Shown here piece after piece: positions 11,644 to 22,511 of a stretch of DNA of 64,000 nt. The translations under genes and the position numbers were made by a program. Source of the DNA: Zygnema cylindricum (Eukaryota > Streptophyta > Zygnematophyceae > Zygnematales > Zygnemataceae). The stretch covers positions 40,001 to 104,000 of the forward strand of contig JBBHKE010002774.1 in assembly GCA_037447655.1 (NCBI GenBank), written 5' to 3'. Numbering within the stretch: position 1 is the stretch's first letter; each line of letters opens with the position of its first letter. The notes below the pieces were generated by a model. That model did not search any database and was not told the DNA's origin. It was given only the letters and a program-made list of their open reading frames with translations.

Positions 11644-12796
11644 TGCAATTGTGAGACCTCCATTTGTACTCATAATAGGCAGATCACCCGAAGCCTTTAA
11701 GATAGCCTGAACCCTTTACACTTTGTACAACTATGACTGGGGTTCACACTTTGTACAATTATGACTGGCACCCTGACAGACAACTAACTAACCTGACTTC
11801 ACCCACGTGAAGGTAAGACTTCCTTGAGTCTACCACAAAAAGAATCAAGCACTTTGCTCCCGTGAGCAGTTAATTATGAATGGCCAAAGATACTCTATAA
11901 ATACAGATGCCCTTAGAGAGAGAGGCGGTTAGACTCCCTTGAATCCGCCACAAAAAAATCAAGCACTTTGCTCTGGTGAGCAGTTAATTATGAATGGCCA
12001 AAGATGGTCTATAAATACAGATGCCCTTAAAGAGAGAGGCAGCTACCCCTAGAAATGTCTAAGTCCTAAATCCCTCTTTAGACCCCTTCTACTATAGTAC
12101 GACACTAATCACAAGATTGTGCATTACAGAACAGTACAGGTGGCGTAGTACTTTCTGTACGACCAGTGTACGATATGGCTATGAAGGTGACGTTTGTCAC
12201 ATCCGGACTTGTTGTGATGCTCCCCGGAGATTCCGCAAGTTATTGAGATACTGCCACATGTCAATATGTATGACTGTGACCGCAAATCGCCAAAGCGACC
12301 ATTCCGTGATGTCAGCTCGCAATATGGTTGTCAGCTGCGAAGTCGGTTTCTCATACAAGCCGTCGAAACAAATGTCCGTAACATTTGTTTCGTACGGTAC
12401 ATAAAGTACAGCTAAATCTATGCCCTATATTTTGTTCATCTAGTGAAATGGTATTCCCTTCGTGTACAAGTGTAAATAGCTATCACATCCAGTATATCTC
12501 ACTAGAGTTCGTAGACTATAGGACAACGCTAACGGCTATTTTCACGAACGGCACATACGAGGATGAAATCTTGGGTCGTGAAACCATTTTGGTAAATCTA
12601 CTATCTTCTCCTTCGTGTCTCCTTCCAACAACCTAGACAGCCATGGCTCTACCTCCCTCTCCAGTCTTTAGTGACTACGACAAGTGTGGGGACTTGAGAA
12701 GGGAGTTAGAGGCAGAATGCTTGTGTCTTTTTTCTCTTTATTATTTTACATCTTGCAGACCTAGAAAATACAAAACAAAAATCTCTAATTTCTACA
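11644..12796 (-). repeat. LTR of copia family F (3' LTR, minus strand)
   Basis: Read on the minus strand it starts TGTAGAAATTAG at 12796, preceded by a purine-rich tract, and ends ...TCTCACAATTGCA at 11644. It carries the CCATGGCT block, tRNA-like segment, GTAC-rich block and leader hairpins of the other families. A 115-bp tandem duplication (11816-11930 and 11931-12045) doubles the TATTTATAG core-promoter segment and leader hairpin. The flanking bases aggag (11639-11643) nearly match tggag beyond the other F LTR at 29622-29626, so the two may bound one old insertion. Confidence 0.6.
11816..12045 (-). repeat. 115-bp tandem duplication of LTR promoter and leader
   Basis: Two units start with AGACT at 11816 and 11931. 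Each contains, on the minus strand, the TATTTATAG motif, the GGCCATTCATAATTAACTG block and a short hairpin (TGCTC...GAGCA type). The units are about 90% alike by eye. Confidence 0.75.
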
Positions 12797-13527
12797 CTCC
12801 CTATATTTTCTAGTCAACTTTCAGTTTGAGACCTCACTTTTCTCTACAGAAGACTAATTTAGGAGATGGTACATGCTTGGTCATCATGTTTGCTACCATT
12901 TCACTGTCTGGTCTGTATTCTAAGCTCATGATTTTATCCTCTAATTTTTCTCTAACAAAACTAAGTCTAATATCTATGTGTTTGGCTTTAAAGCGGTGTT
13001 TGTGATTAGTAGCAATAGGAATGGTTGCTTGATTGTCACAAAAGATTTTCTTCACACCATTCTTATGATTACCAAGCTCACCAAACAAAGAATTGACCCA
13101 CATCAATCCTTTTATAGCAGAGCAAGAGGCCATGTACTCAGCCTCCATGGTGGACTGAGCAATAACATTTTGCTTTTTGCTGCTCTAATAGCAAGCCTCA
13201 TCACCCACATACAGTACATATCCAGAAGTACACCTCCTCATAGGTGCATCCCCATAACTCGCATCACTCCAATTGGTGATGTCAGTGTTGTGCCCATCCA
13301 AATGTAATCATTGGACTCTAGCCCTACCAGATATCATAACACTCTCTTAGCTGCCTCCCAATCCCTTTTAGTGGGAGCATTTAAAATTCTACTCACTACT
13401 CCTACAGCTGTTGCTAAATCTGGCCTGGTACATTTCATAAAGTAGATTAAACTTCCCACTACTCGCCTGTAAGGAATAGTCTGCATGAACTTCTTCTCTT
13501 GAAGTAAGAACTCTATTTTTGAGGTAA
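12797..13527 (-). pseudogene. copia RT end and RNase H fragment (element F, decayed)
   Basis: Minus-strand frames give the end of reverse transcriptase (IPYRRVVGSLIYF...CTRPDLATAVGV, 13334-13534) and RNase H (MEAEYMASC...FCDNQATIPIATN, 12834-13148), separated by frameshifts. A polypurine tract (about 12797-12808, minus strand) and the F-type LTR follow. The upstream RT is missing: at about 13520 the sequence jumps from mid-integrase (NRVLTS) directly to the RT end, a loss of about 500 codons relative to the full-length pol at 59-63 kb. Not functional. Confidence 0.7.
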
Positions 13528-15651
13528 TTAGCACAGTTCATTGCTTCTGCCCAAAACCTTTTTCCTATCTTTTTATCTGACAACATACTTCTAGCACTAT
13601 CACTTAGTGTTCTATTTAACCTTTCAGCTACCCCATTCTGTTCCGGGTTTTCTGGAACTGTCTTTTGGTGTTGGACTCCATCTTCCCTCAGAAAATCCTC
13701 AAACTGGTTAGAAGTATACTCCCCACCATTGTCACTCCTTACTCTCTTGATTGGAGTTTCATGGAGTTTTTCACTCCATGCTTTATATTGTCTAAAACAA
13801 TCCTGAGCTTCTGACTTGTTTTTCAAAAAATACACCCGGGAATACCGAGACCAATCATCAGTGATAGTCATCATAAATCTCTTCCCCCCCGGTGAGGGCA
13901 CTTTAGCCGGTCCCCAAATATCTGTGTGTACTGCATCTAGAATTTTTTCTCCCTTATAGGTGGTTGTTTTAGGAAAGGGTAATTTGTGTGTTTTACCTTG
14001 AGCACATCCACTACAATCACTTATATTATCACTCTGGCTGAACTTAATTCCTTCCACCACTCCCATCTTTTTCATCTCTCTTAACTTATCTAGATTCACA
14101 TGCCGAAGCCTCTTATGCCACATCATAATATCATGAACACAAGCATAGTAAAATTTCTTCGTTTAATTACTTAAAACTAGCCTAAACATCCCATGGCTAC
14201 CTTTCTCAGCAATGAAATAGACATCCTCCTCAAAACTAGCAGTAAAAACTCCTTCCCTATTGCTAGTAAAAAAACCCTTATCATCTAATACAGATGTAAA
14301 GATGAGGTTTTTGTTCAGCTCCGGAATAAACAATACATCGGAGAATGTTACTTTGGATGTCTTTCCTTCTACTAACACTTTCAAATCTACCGATCCTACA
14401 AGAGTAGTGATGACTATCCTCCCATCCCCGTACTCTTTCTCTACGGTGGGAATCTTTCTTATCTTTGTGAACAGGTGCCTATCCTTACACATGTACATGG
14501 AGGCACCTGAATCTACAATCCAGCCTGCTTCACCTTTCAATCCACCGTAAGCACATTTCTGCCTTCGTGGAATTTCGACCTCGTTTTTTGCTTCCAACTC
14601 CTCATCTAAAAGGAGCTCATCGTCCTCGCCCTCAAATTCCGCCTCATGTACCTGTGTCACAAGGGCCTTTTTCTTTCATCTCGAGGTACCACCGGTCTGC
14701 CCCTCCTTTAACCGAAGCTCGGTTAGTTTAGTGCACTCTGCCATATAGTGCCCAAGTTTCTTACAAAAATGACATAAACCTTTGGGAGCCATTGGTCCGA
14801 ACTCGTCGGTCTGATTTTTCTGCTCCCTCCCCCCATAGTTTCCGATCTGTTTCTGAGAATCCTTGTTCCTCTAATCGGTCGCAGTTGCCAAGGCCTGGCC
14901 ACTCTTTCCTCCCTTTTGGATCTCAATCGTATTCTCCCGAACGAGAATCATCCCTACCACTGAGTTCCATATCCACCTTGAGTCCGGCAAGTATTGCACA
15001 CGGTTGACTATGTTCTCAAACTCATCTAATAACTTCATCTGTAAACAGTTAACCTTTTTTTTTTCACTAAAATCTTTTCCCGCACTCTCTAGCTCCATGA
15101 AGAGTGTAGCAAGCTCATTGCAAAAATCCATCATATTCCCCCCTTTGTATACATACTCCTTAACTTTCTGATCAGCCAACTGTTGTTGCAGAATCGTACC
15201 ACTTCGGTACATCTCTATAAGAGCCATCCAAAGATCGGATGCCCTTTCTACCTGCAAATGAGGACATGCAAGTCCTTGAGTGAGATGGCGTAGGATGAAG
15301 TGTTTTGCCGCCATATTGTTGAAGTCCCAGGTTTCAGTATCATTCTCCTCGTTCCTCCGAATAGGTAACATGAATGCCGAACCATTTGCTATTGGTGTGG
15401 TCGTCTCCTTCTCCTTTCCTTTATCCACCACGGCTCCTTCCTTTGTTTCCTCCGTTGAAGGTGGATCTTCTTCCCTAGTGAATCTGCTTCCTCCAAACCT
15501 TGGAGGGATTCCAAGACTTGATGGACACCCCAACCGTCCACTCACTATCCCCCAAAACGTTTTTTCGCATAGAGCTCCTATCATCATACTTTCCCGGTAT
15601 ATGAAGCCAGTTCAGTTAAAAATTGGTACCCTAGAGGGTGGGCCCATAACC
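13528..15651 (-). pseudogene. copia gag, protease and integrase remnant (element D)
   Basis: Minus strand. Gag runs from the LTR (VMGPPSRVP start, then an in-frame TGA) to a degraded zinc-knuckle region. Gag core is at 14871-15587, protease with an intact WIVDSGAS motif at 14163-14660, and integrase at 13528-14126 with the HHCC-type zinc region (HKRLRHV...CSGCAQGK), HTDIWGP, RSDNGGEY and NGVAERLNR. Integrase stops abruptly at about 13528, where the sequence fuses to an RT end from a different position. Several stops and frameshifts make it non-functional. The PBS complement is at 15639-15651. Confidence 0.75.
15639..15651 (-). promoter_or_regulatory. Primer-binding site of element D
   Basis: On the minus strand GGTTATGGGCCCA follows the LTR immediately. 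It is complementary to the anticodon arm of initiator tRNA-Met. Confidence 0.7.
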
Positions 15652-16704
15652 TGAAACTCTGAGACCTCCATAAGTCCTCAGAGTGGACAGCTTCCAAGAA
15701 GCCTCCAGGATAACCCTAACCCCTTTGTGTTTCAGCAAGAACAACTGCCACCCTGGTAGACAATAACTCTCACCACGTTCACCCTTGTAAAGGCAAGACT
15801 CCAGTGAGTCGATAGCAAAAAGAATCTCTGAATTTGCTCCCCTGAGCAGTAAGTGGAGGGTCAAAGTTGACCTTTGGTACAGAAGCTCTCTGGGAGAGAG
15901 GGTCCTATCTCCTAATTTTTCTAAGTCCTATCTCTCTCACAGACTCTATCTATTGATGTACGGAGCCAATCAGATCATAGTTCCGTACAAAAAAGTACAG
16001 TTGTCGGTGTACTTTATGTACGGACACTGTACGACATAGCCTAAATGTCGACACGTGGTATGTCTGGATTCGCTCCTTAATCCCCGAAGATGCCACGATC
16101 CAATGTCGTTCCGCCACGTGTCATCCGATGTGGCAAAGACCAAGAACCGCCGAAATCCTCTTTCGCGATCTCGGGGTTAATTCTGGCCGTCCGATTAAAT
16201 TCACATTTAATAGTAGCCGTAATAAATACATGCTCGGTATTTGTTTCACTAAAGAAATAAATGCGCGGTATTGGTTTCTTATTCGTACCGTAATCCGTAC
16301 TTTTACATTAATGGATCTATGTCTCCCGTAAAACTATTTCAGTTAAACGAACTATCGTACATATGAATGTTTAATTAAATAGCAAACCATATAGTACGTA
16401 ACACTAGCCATAGACTTAAAAGCTAAAGCTACCGGCTACCAAGTGCTTGCCGCCCGGCAAGTACTAGGATCAAACCCTGTGGCCGGCACATACCTTTTAG
16501 TAAATAAACCCCTAACTAATATTTTTTTCCTGTAAACCTTTGGATAACCTAGGTAGCCATGGCTCTAGCTCCCTCTCCAATTTTTCAGTGACTGCGACAA
16601 GTTTGAGATTTTGGAGAGAGAAGTTAGAGGTAGACTGCCTCGGTTTTTTTCTATATTTCTATTTAGACCTAGGAAATACTTTAAATGGACCATTAATTTC
16701 TACA
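15652..16704 (-). repeat. 5' LTR of copia element D (minus strand)
   Basis: On the minus strand it starts TGTAGAAATTAATGG at 16704 and ends TCTCAGAGTTTCA at 15652, about 1053 bp. It is the same family as LTRs at 48572-49628 (plus) and 55225-56236 (minus). It contains the CCATGGCT block, a tRNA-like segment with a near-perfect T-arm, the GTAC-rich inverted repeat, and both leader hairpins. It ends directly against E's 5' LTR sequence at 16705 (ctaagcattt), which shows insertion into E. Confidence 0.75.
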
Positions 16705-17273
16705 CTAAGCATTTGGAACGTTTTGTGTACGGTTAGAACGTTTTGTGTACGGTACAATGTCTGTAAATATCTGAATAACATTAGTTTGTAGTTTAGTGTG
16801 ATAAAAAATAGTGTTCCATTAATCAATTTTTTAGAAAATAGTAATAGGGTTTTTAGGTACAGTGACGTACGGGTAGGATGCTTTCTCGTTAGTCAAGATA
16901 ATAACCATAGTAACGGTTACCCAAATTAGTGTAGATCAATAGGTACACACTATGAGTACATAACATAGGACTTAGCCAATTTTGTAGTATCCAGTTTAGG
17001 GAATTTGATTTTCTAAGGGCAGTTTTTTGGAAACTTCCAGACATCATATCTTATGGTTTACTTGGTCATTTGGGCTGCAATTTAAGGAATTGCCATTTTA
17101 CTGTATTTTGTATCACTGTGGCAAATTTGAAGCATATTGGCCTTTTGAGTCATATTTTGTGTCAGATCTAAGTTGGTTGTTGAGTAGGTACTTTGATAGT
17201 TTCTGCTGTTTTTCTTGTCTACTTCCACTAGTACTGTTGGTTCTCCGCCTACAATGGTGGTTGTAGAACAACA
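16705..17273 (+). repeat. Truncated 5' LTR of copia element E
   Basis: The sequence from ctaagcatttggaacg to GAACAACA is nearly the same as 26134-26703, the last part of E's 3' LTR. The first roughly 455 bp of this 5' LTR are missing and a D-type LTR abuts the break. The gag ATG at 17215 lies inside the LTR, 59 nt before its end. Confidence 0.75.
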
Positions 17274-20200
17274 GGTTATGGGCCTTTCGTCAAGAATTCC
17301 TATCTTCAATGGCCAAAAGTATGCGTACTCGGCGGCGATGGTTGAATCGTCGTTTGAAACTGCTGACATATTGGTGGTCTTGGATGGCTTCCTTGATGAA
17401 ACAGATCGAACTTGGGCGAAAAAGAATTCAATGGCAAGGAACAATCTAATTCTTTGTATTTAAGAAAATTTGGTCATGTCTCAACTGAAAATGAAGAAGG
17501 CGAGGGAGATTTGGACATCACTCAAATCCGCTTTTGAGAAAGCGAATGTTCGGAGGAGCTCTTGGTGGCTGGAAAAATTTGGGGATACAAATACACGGGG
17601 GGAACTATGGTTGAGTATTGTGACAATTCTCGCGCGCTCATTGATGCTCACTGTTCTGCTGGGGGGTCATTTCTTGAGTTTCAACAGGCAGCTTTGCTTA
17701 TTATAGGTCTCCCTAGTAGCATGAAGGGTGTGTCTGTTGAATTAAAGAGTTATGATAAAGCTAGCTGGTCATTTCAAATGGCGTATAATCTTATATTGGA
17801 GGAAGAAACAAATACTAAACTCTTTGAGGGAGAAGGAAAAGGTTGAAGCAATTGCAACAAACTTTGACAAAAGAAATCAGTTTAATCAGAATAGGAACCA
17901 GTTTGACCAGAATCAGAATCAGTTTAATCAGAGGCAGAATAGGCCATCTACTACTGCTTGTTTCTACTGTTCTCAGAAGGGTCAAGGATACAGGTACTGT
18001 CCTAAATTGAAAAGCCAAATGATACAGGTTAATACAGGCCAGGTTGGCAACTGAGACAGTATTACCGAGGTTTTTCTGGAAATCCTTCCCGTAGAAATGC
18101 TCTTTTTTCAGCTTCTGCAACTGATGCAGATGAGTCTCTCATCTTCAATGAGCAAGAGGAGGCGGATTTATTTGCTATGGCGGCTGCCATGGAGGGTCCA
18201 AAGGATGCAGGATGGATCATGGACACGGGAGCGTCTGCCCACATGTGTTGGAACAAGGCGGCTTTTACGAATCTGCAACAAACATCTCCAAAGAGTATCT
18301 ACTATACTTGCGGCATGAGTGTTCAAACCTCAGCTCAGGGTGATGTATCATTACTGATAGATACGGGGGGGAAGTCGGCAGAGAGAACCCTTCACAATGT
18401 TTTGTATGTTCCAGATTTTAAAAAAAATATTTTTTCTACATCATTAGTGGAGAGCAAAGGCTTTGAAGTTGTTATGAAAGGAGGGAGACAGGTTGTTAGC
18501 AAGAAAGGGAAAGTCGCAATAACAGGAACTAGAGATGCTAGCAAAATGTACCGGATGGACATGGCTGAATATAAGGAAAATGATGTTCTCTACTCCAGTG
18601 TCGAATCTGATAATGAGTTGTGGCATAAGAGATTAGGACACATGAATTATGATAGTCTAAAGAAAATGGTGAATTCGGGAAAAGTTGATGGAGTCTCTCT
18701 CACATCTCATCTTTTAAAAGCATGTGATGGTTGTTCACTTGGCAAGATCCACAAATTGCCATTTCCACAAGAAACAGACCATAGATCGGAAAAAGTTCTG
18801 CAACTCATCCATTTTGATGTTCTCGGTCCTACGCAAGTGGCTTCGGCTGGAGGGGTTCACTATATGGTCACATTTACAGATGACTACTCGAGGTACCCCA
18901 AAGTTTATTTCATGCAACATAAAAGTGAAGTGTAGCGTGGGCGGAAAAGCTTCATAGAGTTCCAATTTTGGCGCTAAGATCGGACAACGGGGGAGAATAC
19001 ACATCAAAGGAATTCGAAGAATTTCTCCTTCAGGAAGGTATCAATCACAATCTTACAGTTCCATATACACCGGAACAAAATGGTGTGTTTGAGAGATTTA
19101 ATAGGACAGTGACAGAGAGTGCACGGTCCATGCTTGCAAATAAAGGTCTAGATTTGAAATTCTGGGCTGAGGCACTTAACTGTGCTGTTTATATTAAAAA
19201 TAGAATTGCTTCTAGGTCTGTTAGCACTACACCTTATGAGCTTTGGACAGGGGAAAAACCATATGTTAGTTACTTTAAGATCTTTGGTAGCAAGTGTTTT
19301 ATTTTAGATACTTAACATGATAGATTGAAAATGGAGCCTAAAGGCTTACTTGGGATTTTTATGGGGTATGATGATAATGCGAAAGGATATAGAGTTTTTG
19401 TACTTGAGAAACAAAGAGCGATTGTTTCTAGAAATATCCAAATTAAAGATGAACAGGATTTGGTTGACCTGTTTAAAGTGCCGGATCAACCGGCAAAAGA
19501 AAAGCAAGAATATGTCATTTTTTATCATACGCCGCGAGTCTACTTTCCACCGGCAAGTGGGACACCTCTTCCTTCAGTTCCTCTAAAGCCTTTACTGGAT
19601 GCTTCACCACAAGCTACGCCTCAGGTGGAAGGAAATATTACAGACTTTGTACCAGATCAAGTTACGGTTCACAATAAACAAAAAAATCAGAGGTTGCCGA
19701 CGATCTCAGCCTCAAAATTTCCGGGGGGAAAGAGATGTAGCAGCCGACTGCAATCAAGCTCTCACTTTGCTTTTTCTTCACCTACAAAGGAGCCTCTAAC
19801 GATCTAGGAGGCCTTCTCATCACCTGAGAGAAATCAGTGGATCGAGGCGGCAAACGATGAAATGAAGTCTATTATGGAGGCACAGACATGGGAGCTGGTG
19901 GATCTTCCTCCGGGCAAAAAAGCCATCTGCAGCAAATGGGTATTCAAGGTGAAGCTGAACCCGGACAACACCACCAAAAGATATAAGGCGAGACTAGTGG
20001 CAAAGGGGTATAATCAAAAAGAAGGTATTGACTTTGAGGAAACCTTCTCTCCTGTTGTCAGATTTCCCACTGTCAGAATTTTGCTAAGTCTAGCTGCTAT
20101 AGAGAATATGGAAATACAACAAATGGATGTTAAAATTGCTTTCTTGCATGGAGAGTAGAAGAAACAATTTATATAAAACATCCTGAAATGTATGTTGAAA

Positions 20201-21333
20201 AGGGAAAGGAAGAATTAGAGTGTAAATTGATAAAATCTTTGTATGGGCTAAATCAAGCTCCGCGTTAGTGGAATCTGAAGTTAGATGAGTTTTTGACTGG
20301 GCTAGGTTTTAAGAGAATTAGCTCAAATCATTCTGTATATGTTCTACAAGAAGGGTTTGGGGTAATTTACATTGTTGTATATGTGGATGATCTATTTTTT
20401 ATAAGTAAGTCAATGGATGAAATAAACCGCATTAAAGCGGCTTTAAAGTCTAGGTTCGAGATGAAGGACCTCGGTGAGGCCAAATACATCTTAGGAATAC
20501 AGGTAGAAAGAAACAGAAACAAGAGGCTGATTATGTTGACCCAAAAAGAAACAATACGTAACATGCTAGAAAGATTTGAAATGAAAGATGTAAAAGGATC
20601 CATAACTGCCATGGAATTCAGGCAAAAATTGGGAGGAATTGATACAGATTCAGGCATAATTGTTGGTCAGAGTCTAGAGACAAGGGAGGAAGAGTTTATG
20701 GCTTCAAAGCCATATAGACAGGTAGTTGGAAGTCTTATTTATTTAATGAATTGTACGAGACCCAACATTGCAGCAGCTGTAGGAGTCTTGAGTATAAATC
20801 TGCAGAATCCTAAAAGGGCAGACTGGGAAGCAGCAAAAAGAGTGTTGAGATATCTTGCAGGTACTCAAAATCTCAAGCTTGTTCTCGGAGGAGGAGAGGT
20901 GAAAATCCAGACATGGAGCGCTGCTAGCTATGTGGACATGCCAAGACAGAAATCTACGACCGCCTTCGTTCTGAAGATCGGAGATGGAACTTGCTGCTAG
21001 AGTAGCAAATTACGAAAGGTTACAGCTCAATCCACAATGGAGTCAGAATATATGGCAGCACCTTCCGCCCTCAAGGAGCTCCTATGGGTCAAGTCCATTT
21101 TACAGGAACTTGGGTATATGCAAACTGGCCCTCAAGCTATCTGGTTTGACAACCAAGTTGCCATAGCAATTGCCTCTAACCCCAGCCATCACTTTATGAG
21201 CAAACACATGGATGTTAGACTTCACTTTGTTAGAGAAAAAGTACTTGCAAAAGTCGTTAAATTGTGTTATTTACCAGATGAGAAGATGGTGGCTGACATG
21301 TTAACAAAAGCCCTTCCTATTCTAAGTTACAGT
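17215..21333 (+). pseudogene. copia element E gag-pol (decayed)
   Basis: Gag begins in the LTR (17215, MSTSTSTVG) and reads through the PBS as VMGL. It then breaks at a TAA (17461-17463) and several frameshifts. The zinc knuckle near 17966-18010 reads CFYC-SQKG-QGYRYC, with Gln where His is expected. Protease (WIMDTGAS) starts near 18210. Integrase has HKRLGHM, CDGCSLGK, HFDVLGP, then a stop at 18933, RSDNGGEY and NGVFERFNR. RT is split by stops near 20157 and 20266 and has YVDD at about 20381. RNase H (MESEYMAA...WFDNQVAIAIASN) ends at 21333, where element A is inserted; the last codons continue at 25622-25645. Not functional. Confidence 0.8.
17274..17284 (+). promoter_or_regulatory. Primer-binding site of element E
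   Basis: GGTTATGGGCC follows the LTR end GAACAACA. It is a shorter match to the initiator tRNA-Met anticodon arm than in families A to D. Confidence 0.6.
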
Positions 21334-21544
21334 TGTTGGAATTCAAGTATTTTCTAGGTCTAGAGATTGCAAAATAAAAAGCAAAATAGTAGATATTGAC
21401 AGCCTGCCTCTAACTCCTCCTCAAGTCCCCACACTTGTCGCAGTCACTGAAGACTGGAGAAGGAGTTAGCCATGGCTGCCTGTGCTGTCTAGAAGGAGAC
21501 AGACAGTTGTTTTATAGGGGGTTTTTTTCTCTAAAAGGTAGTTT

Positions 21545-21625
21545 TGACAGGGCCAGGATTTGATCCTGGTACCTGCCACTTGTCTCAACCGCGACAGCCG
21601 GTAGTCTTAACCAGATAGTCTAAAT
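21545..21625 (-). other. Antisense tRNA-like segment in LTR A
   Basis: On the minus strand it carries an A-box-like CTGGTTAAGACTACC stretch and a perfect 5-bp T-arm (CCAGG-ATCAAAT-CCTGG at 21553-21569). No convincing acceptor stem or anticodon arm is visible, so it is not called a tRNA gene. Confidence 0.5.
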
Positions 21626-22009
21626 TACACTAGATATTATGGGGTATGATGTTTATTTAAACACTTACAATAATACTAATTCATTTAACTAGAACTATAT
21701 GCATAGAGCATAGAAACAGTTATGTAAAGTACGACGTACGGTACTACTACGAAATAAATACTGCGCAGTTTGTTTGACGCAGGAAAGAATACCGCGCAGG
21801 TATTTATGACGACCACGATTGAAACCAGAAATTGATCGGACGGCCGCGAAGGATGCCGAGATCGCGGCGTACGATTTTGGCGGTTTGCGATCACCGCCAC
21901 ATTGCGTGACACGTGGTAACACTACGTTGGATTGCGGCAACTCCGGAGATTACGGGAACAAATCCGGATATGACACGTGTCGACATTTTGGCCATGTCGT
22001 ACAATGGCC

Positions 22010-22046
22010 GTACAGAAAGTACACCGGCACCTGTACTTTTCTGTAC
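22010..22046 (+). promoter_or_regulatory. GTAC-rich inverted repeat in LTR A U3
   Basis: GTACAGAAAGTACA and TGTACTTTTCTGTAC form a stem around an 8-nt loop, about 110 bp upstream of the TATA box. Versions of this block occur in the other LTR families. It may be an enhancer or protein-binding palindrome. Confidence 0.55.
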
Positions 22047-22153
22047 GACACAGTAATTTGATTGGTGCCGTACTTCAGTAGATAGAGTTTTAGAGAGGGA
22101 ATAGGACTTAGATAAATTTTGGATAGGCACTGCCTCTCCCAGAGAGCACCCTG

Positions 22154-22159
22154 TATAAA
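22154..22159 (+). promoter_or_regulatory. TATA box of LTR A
   Basis: TATAAA in ctgtataaatgg. The same position in the other LTR families carries TATAAA variants, which marks the U3/R boundary region. Confidence 0.6.
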
Positions 22160-22511
22160 TGGCAAACTTTGGGCAGCCATAACTATGAATTTACTTGACC
22201 ATTTTCAGTGATTCTTTTTGCTGCGGACTCAGGGGAGTCTAGGCTACACAGGGGTGTAGTCGGTCAGAGTTTTTGTCTGCCAGGGTGGCTTTATTTCTAA
22301 GGGAAAGTCAAAGTGGGTGAATGTGTCCAAATCTCATATTCTAACTTTGCATTCTGTGGTGGAACTGAGCACACAGAAAGTGTTATTTCACAGGGGTGAA
22401 TCTATATTGGGGTTTTTTGATTGTAAAGGGGTCAGTCATTTGGGTTTATATCAACTTGGAGTCGGCACTATCTAGATTAGCTTCTTTTGGATCTGCATAC
22501 TCTGAGGGCCA

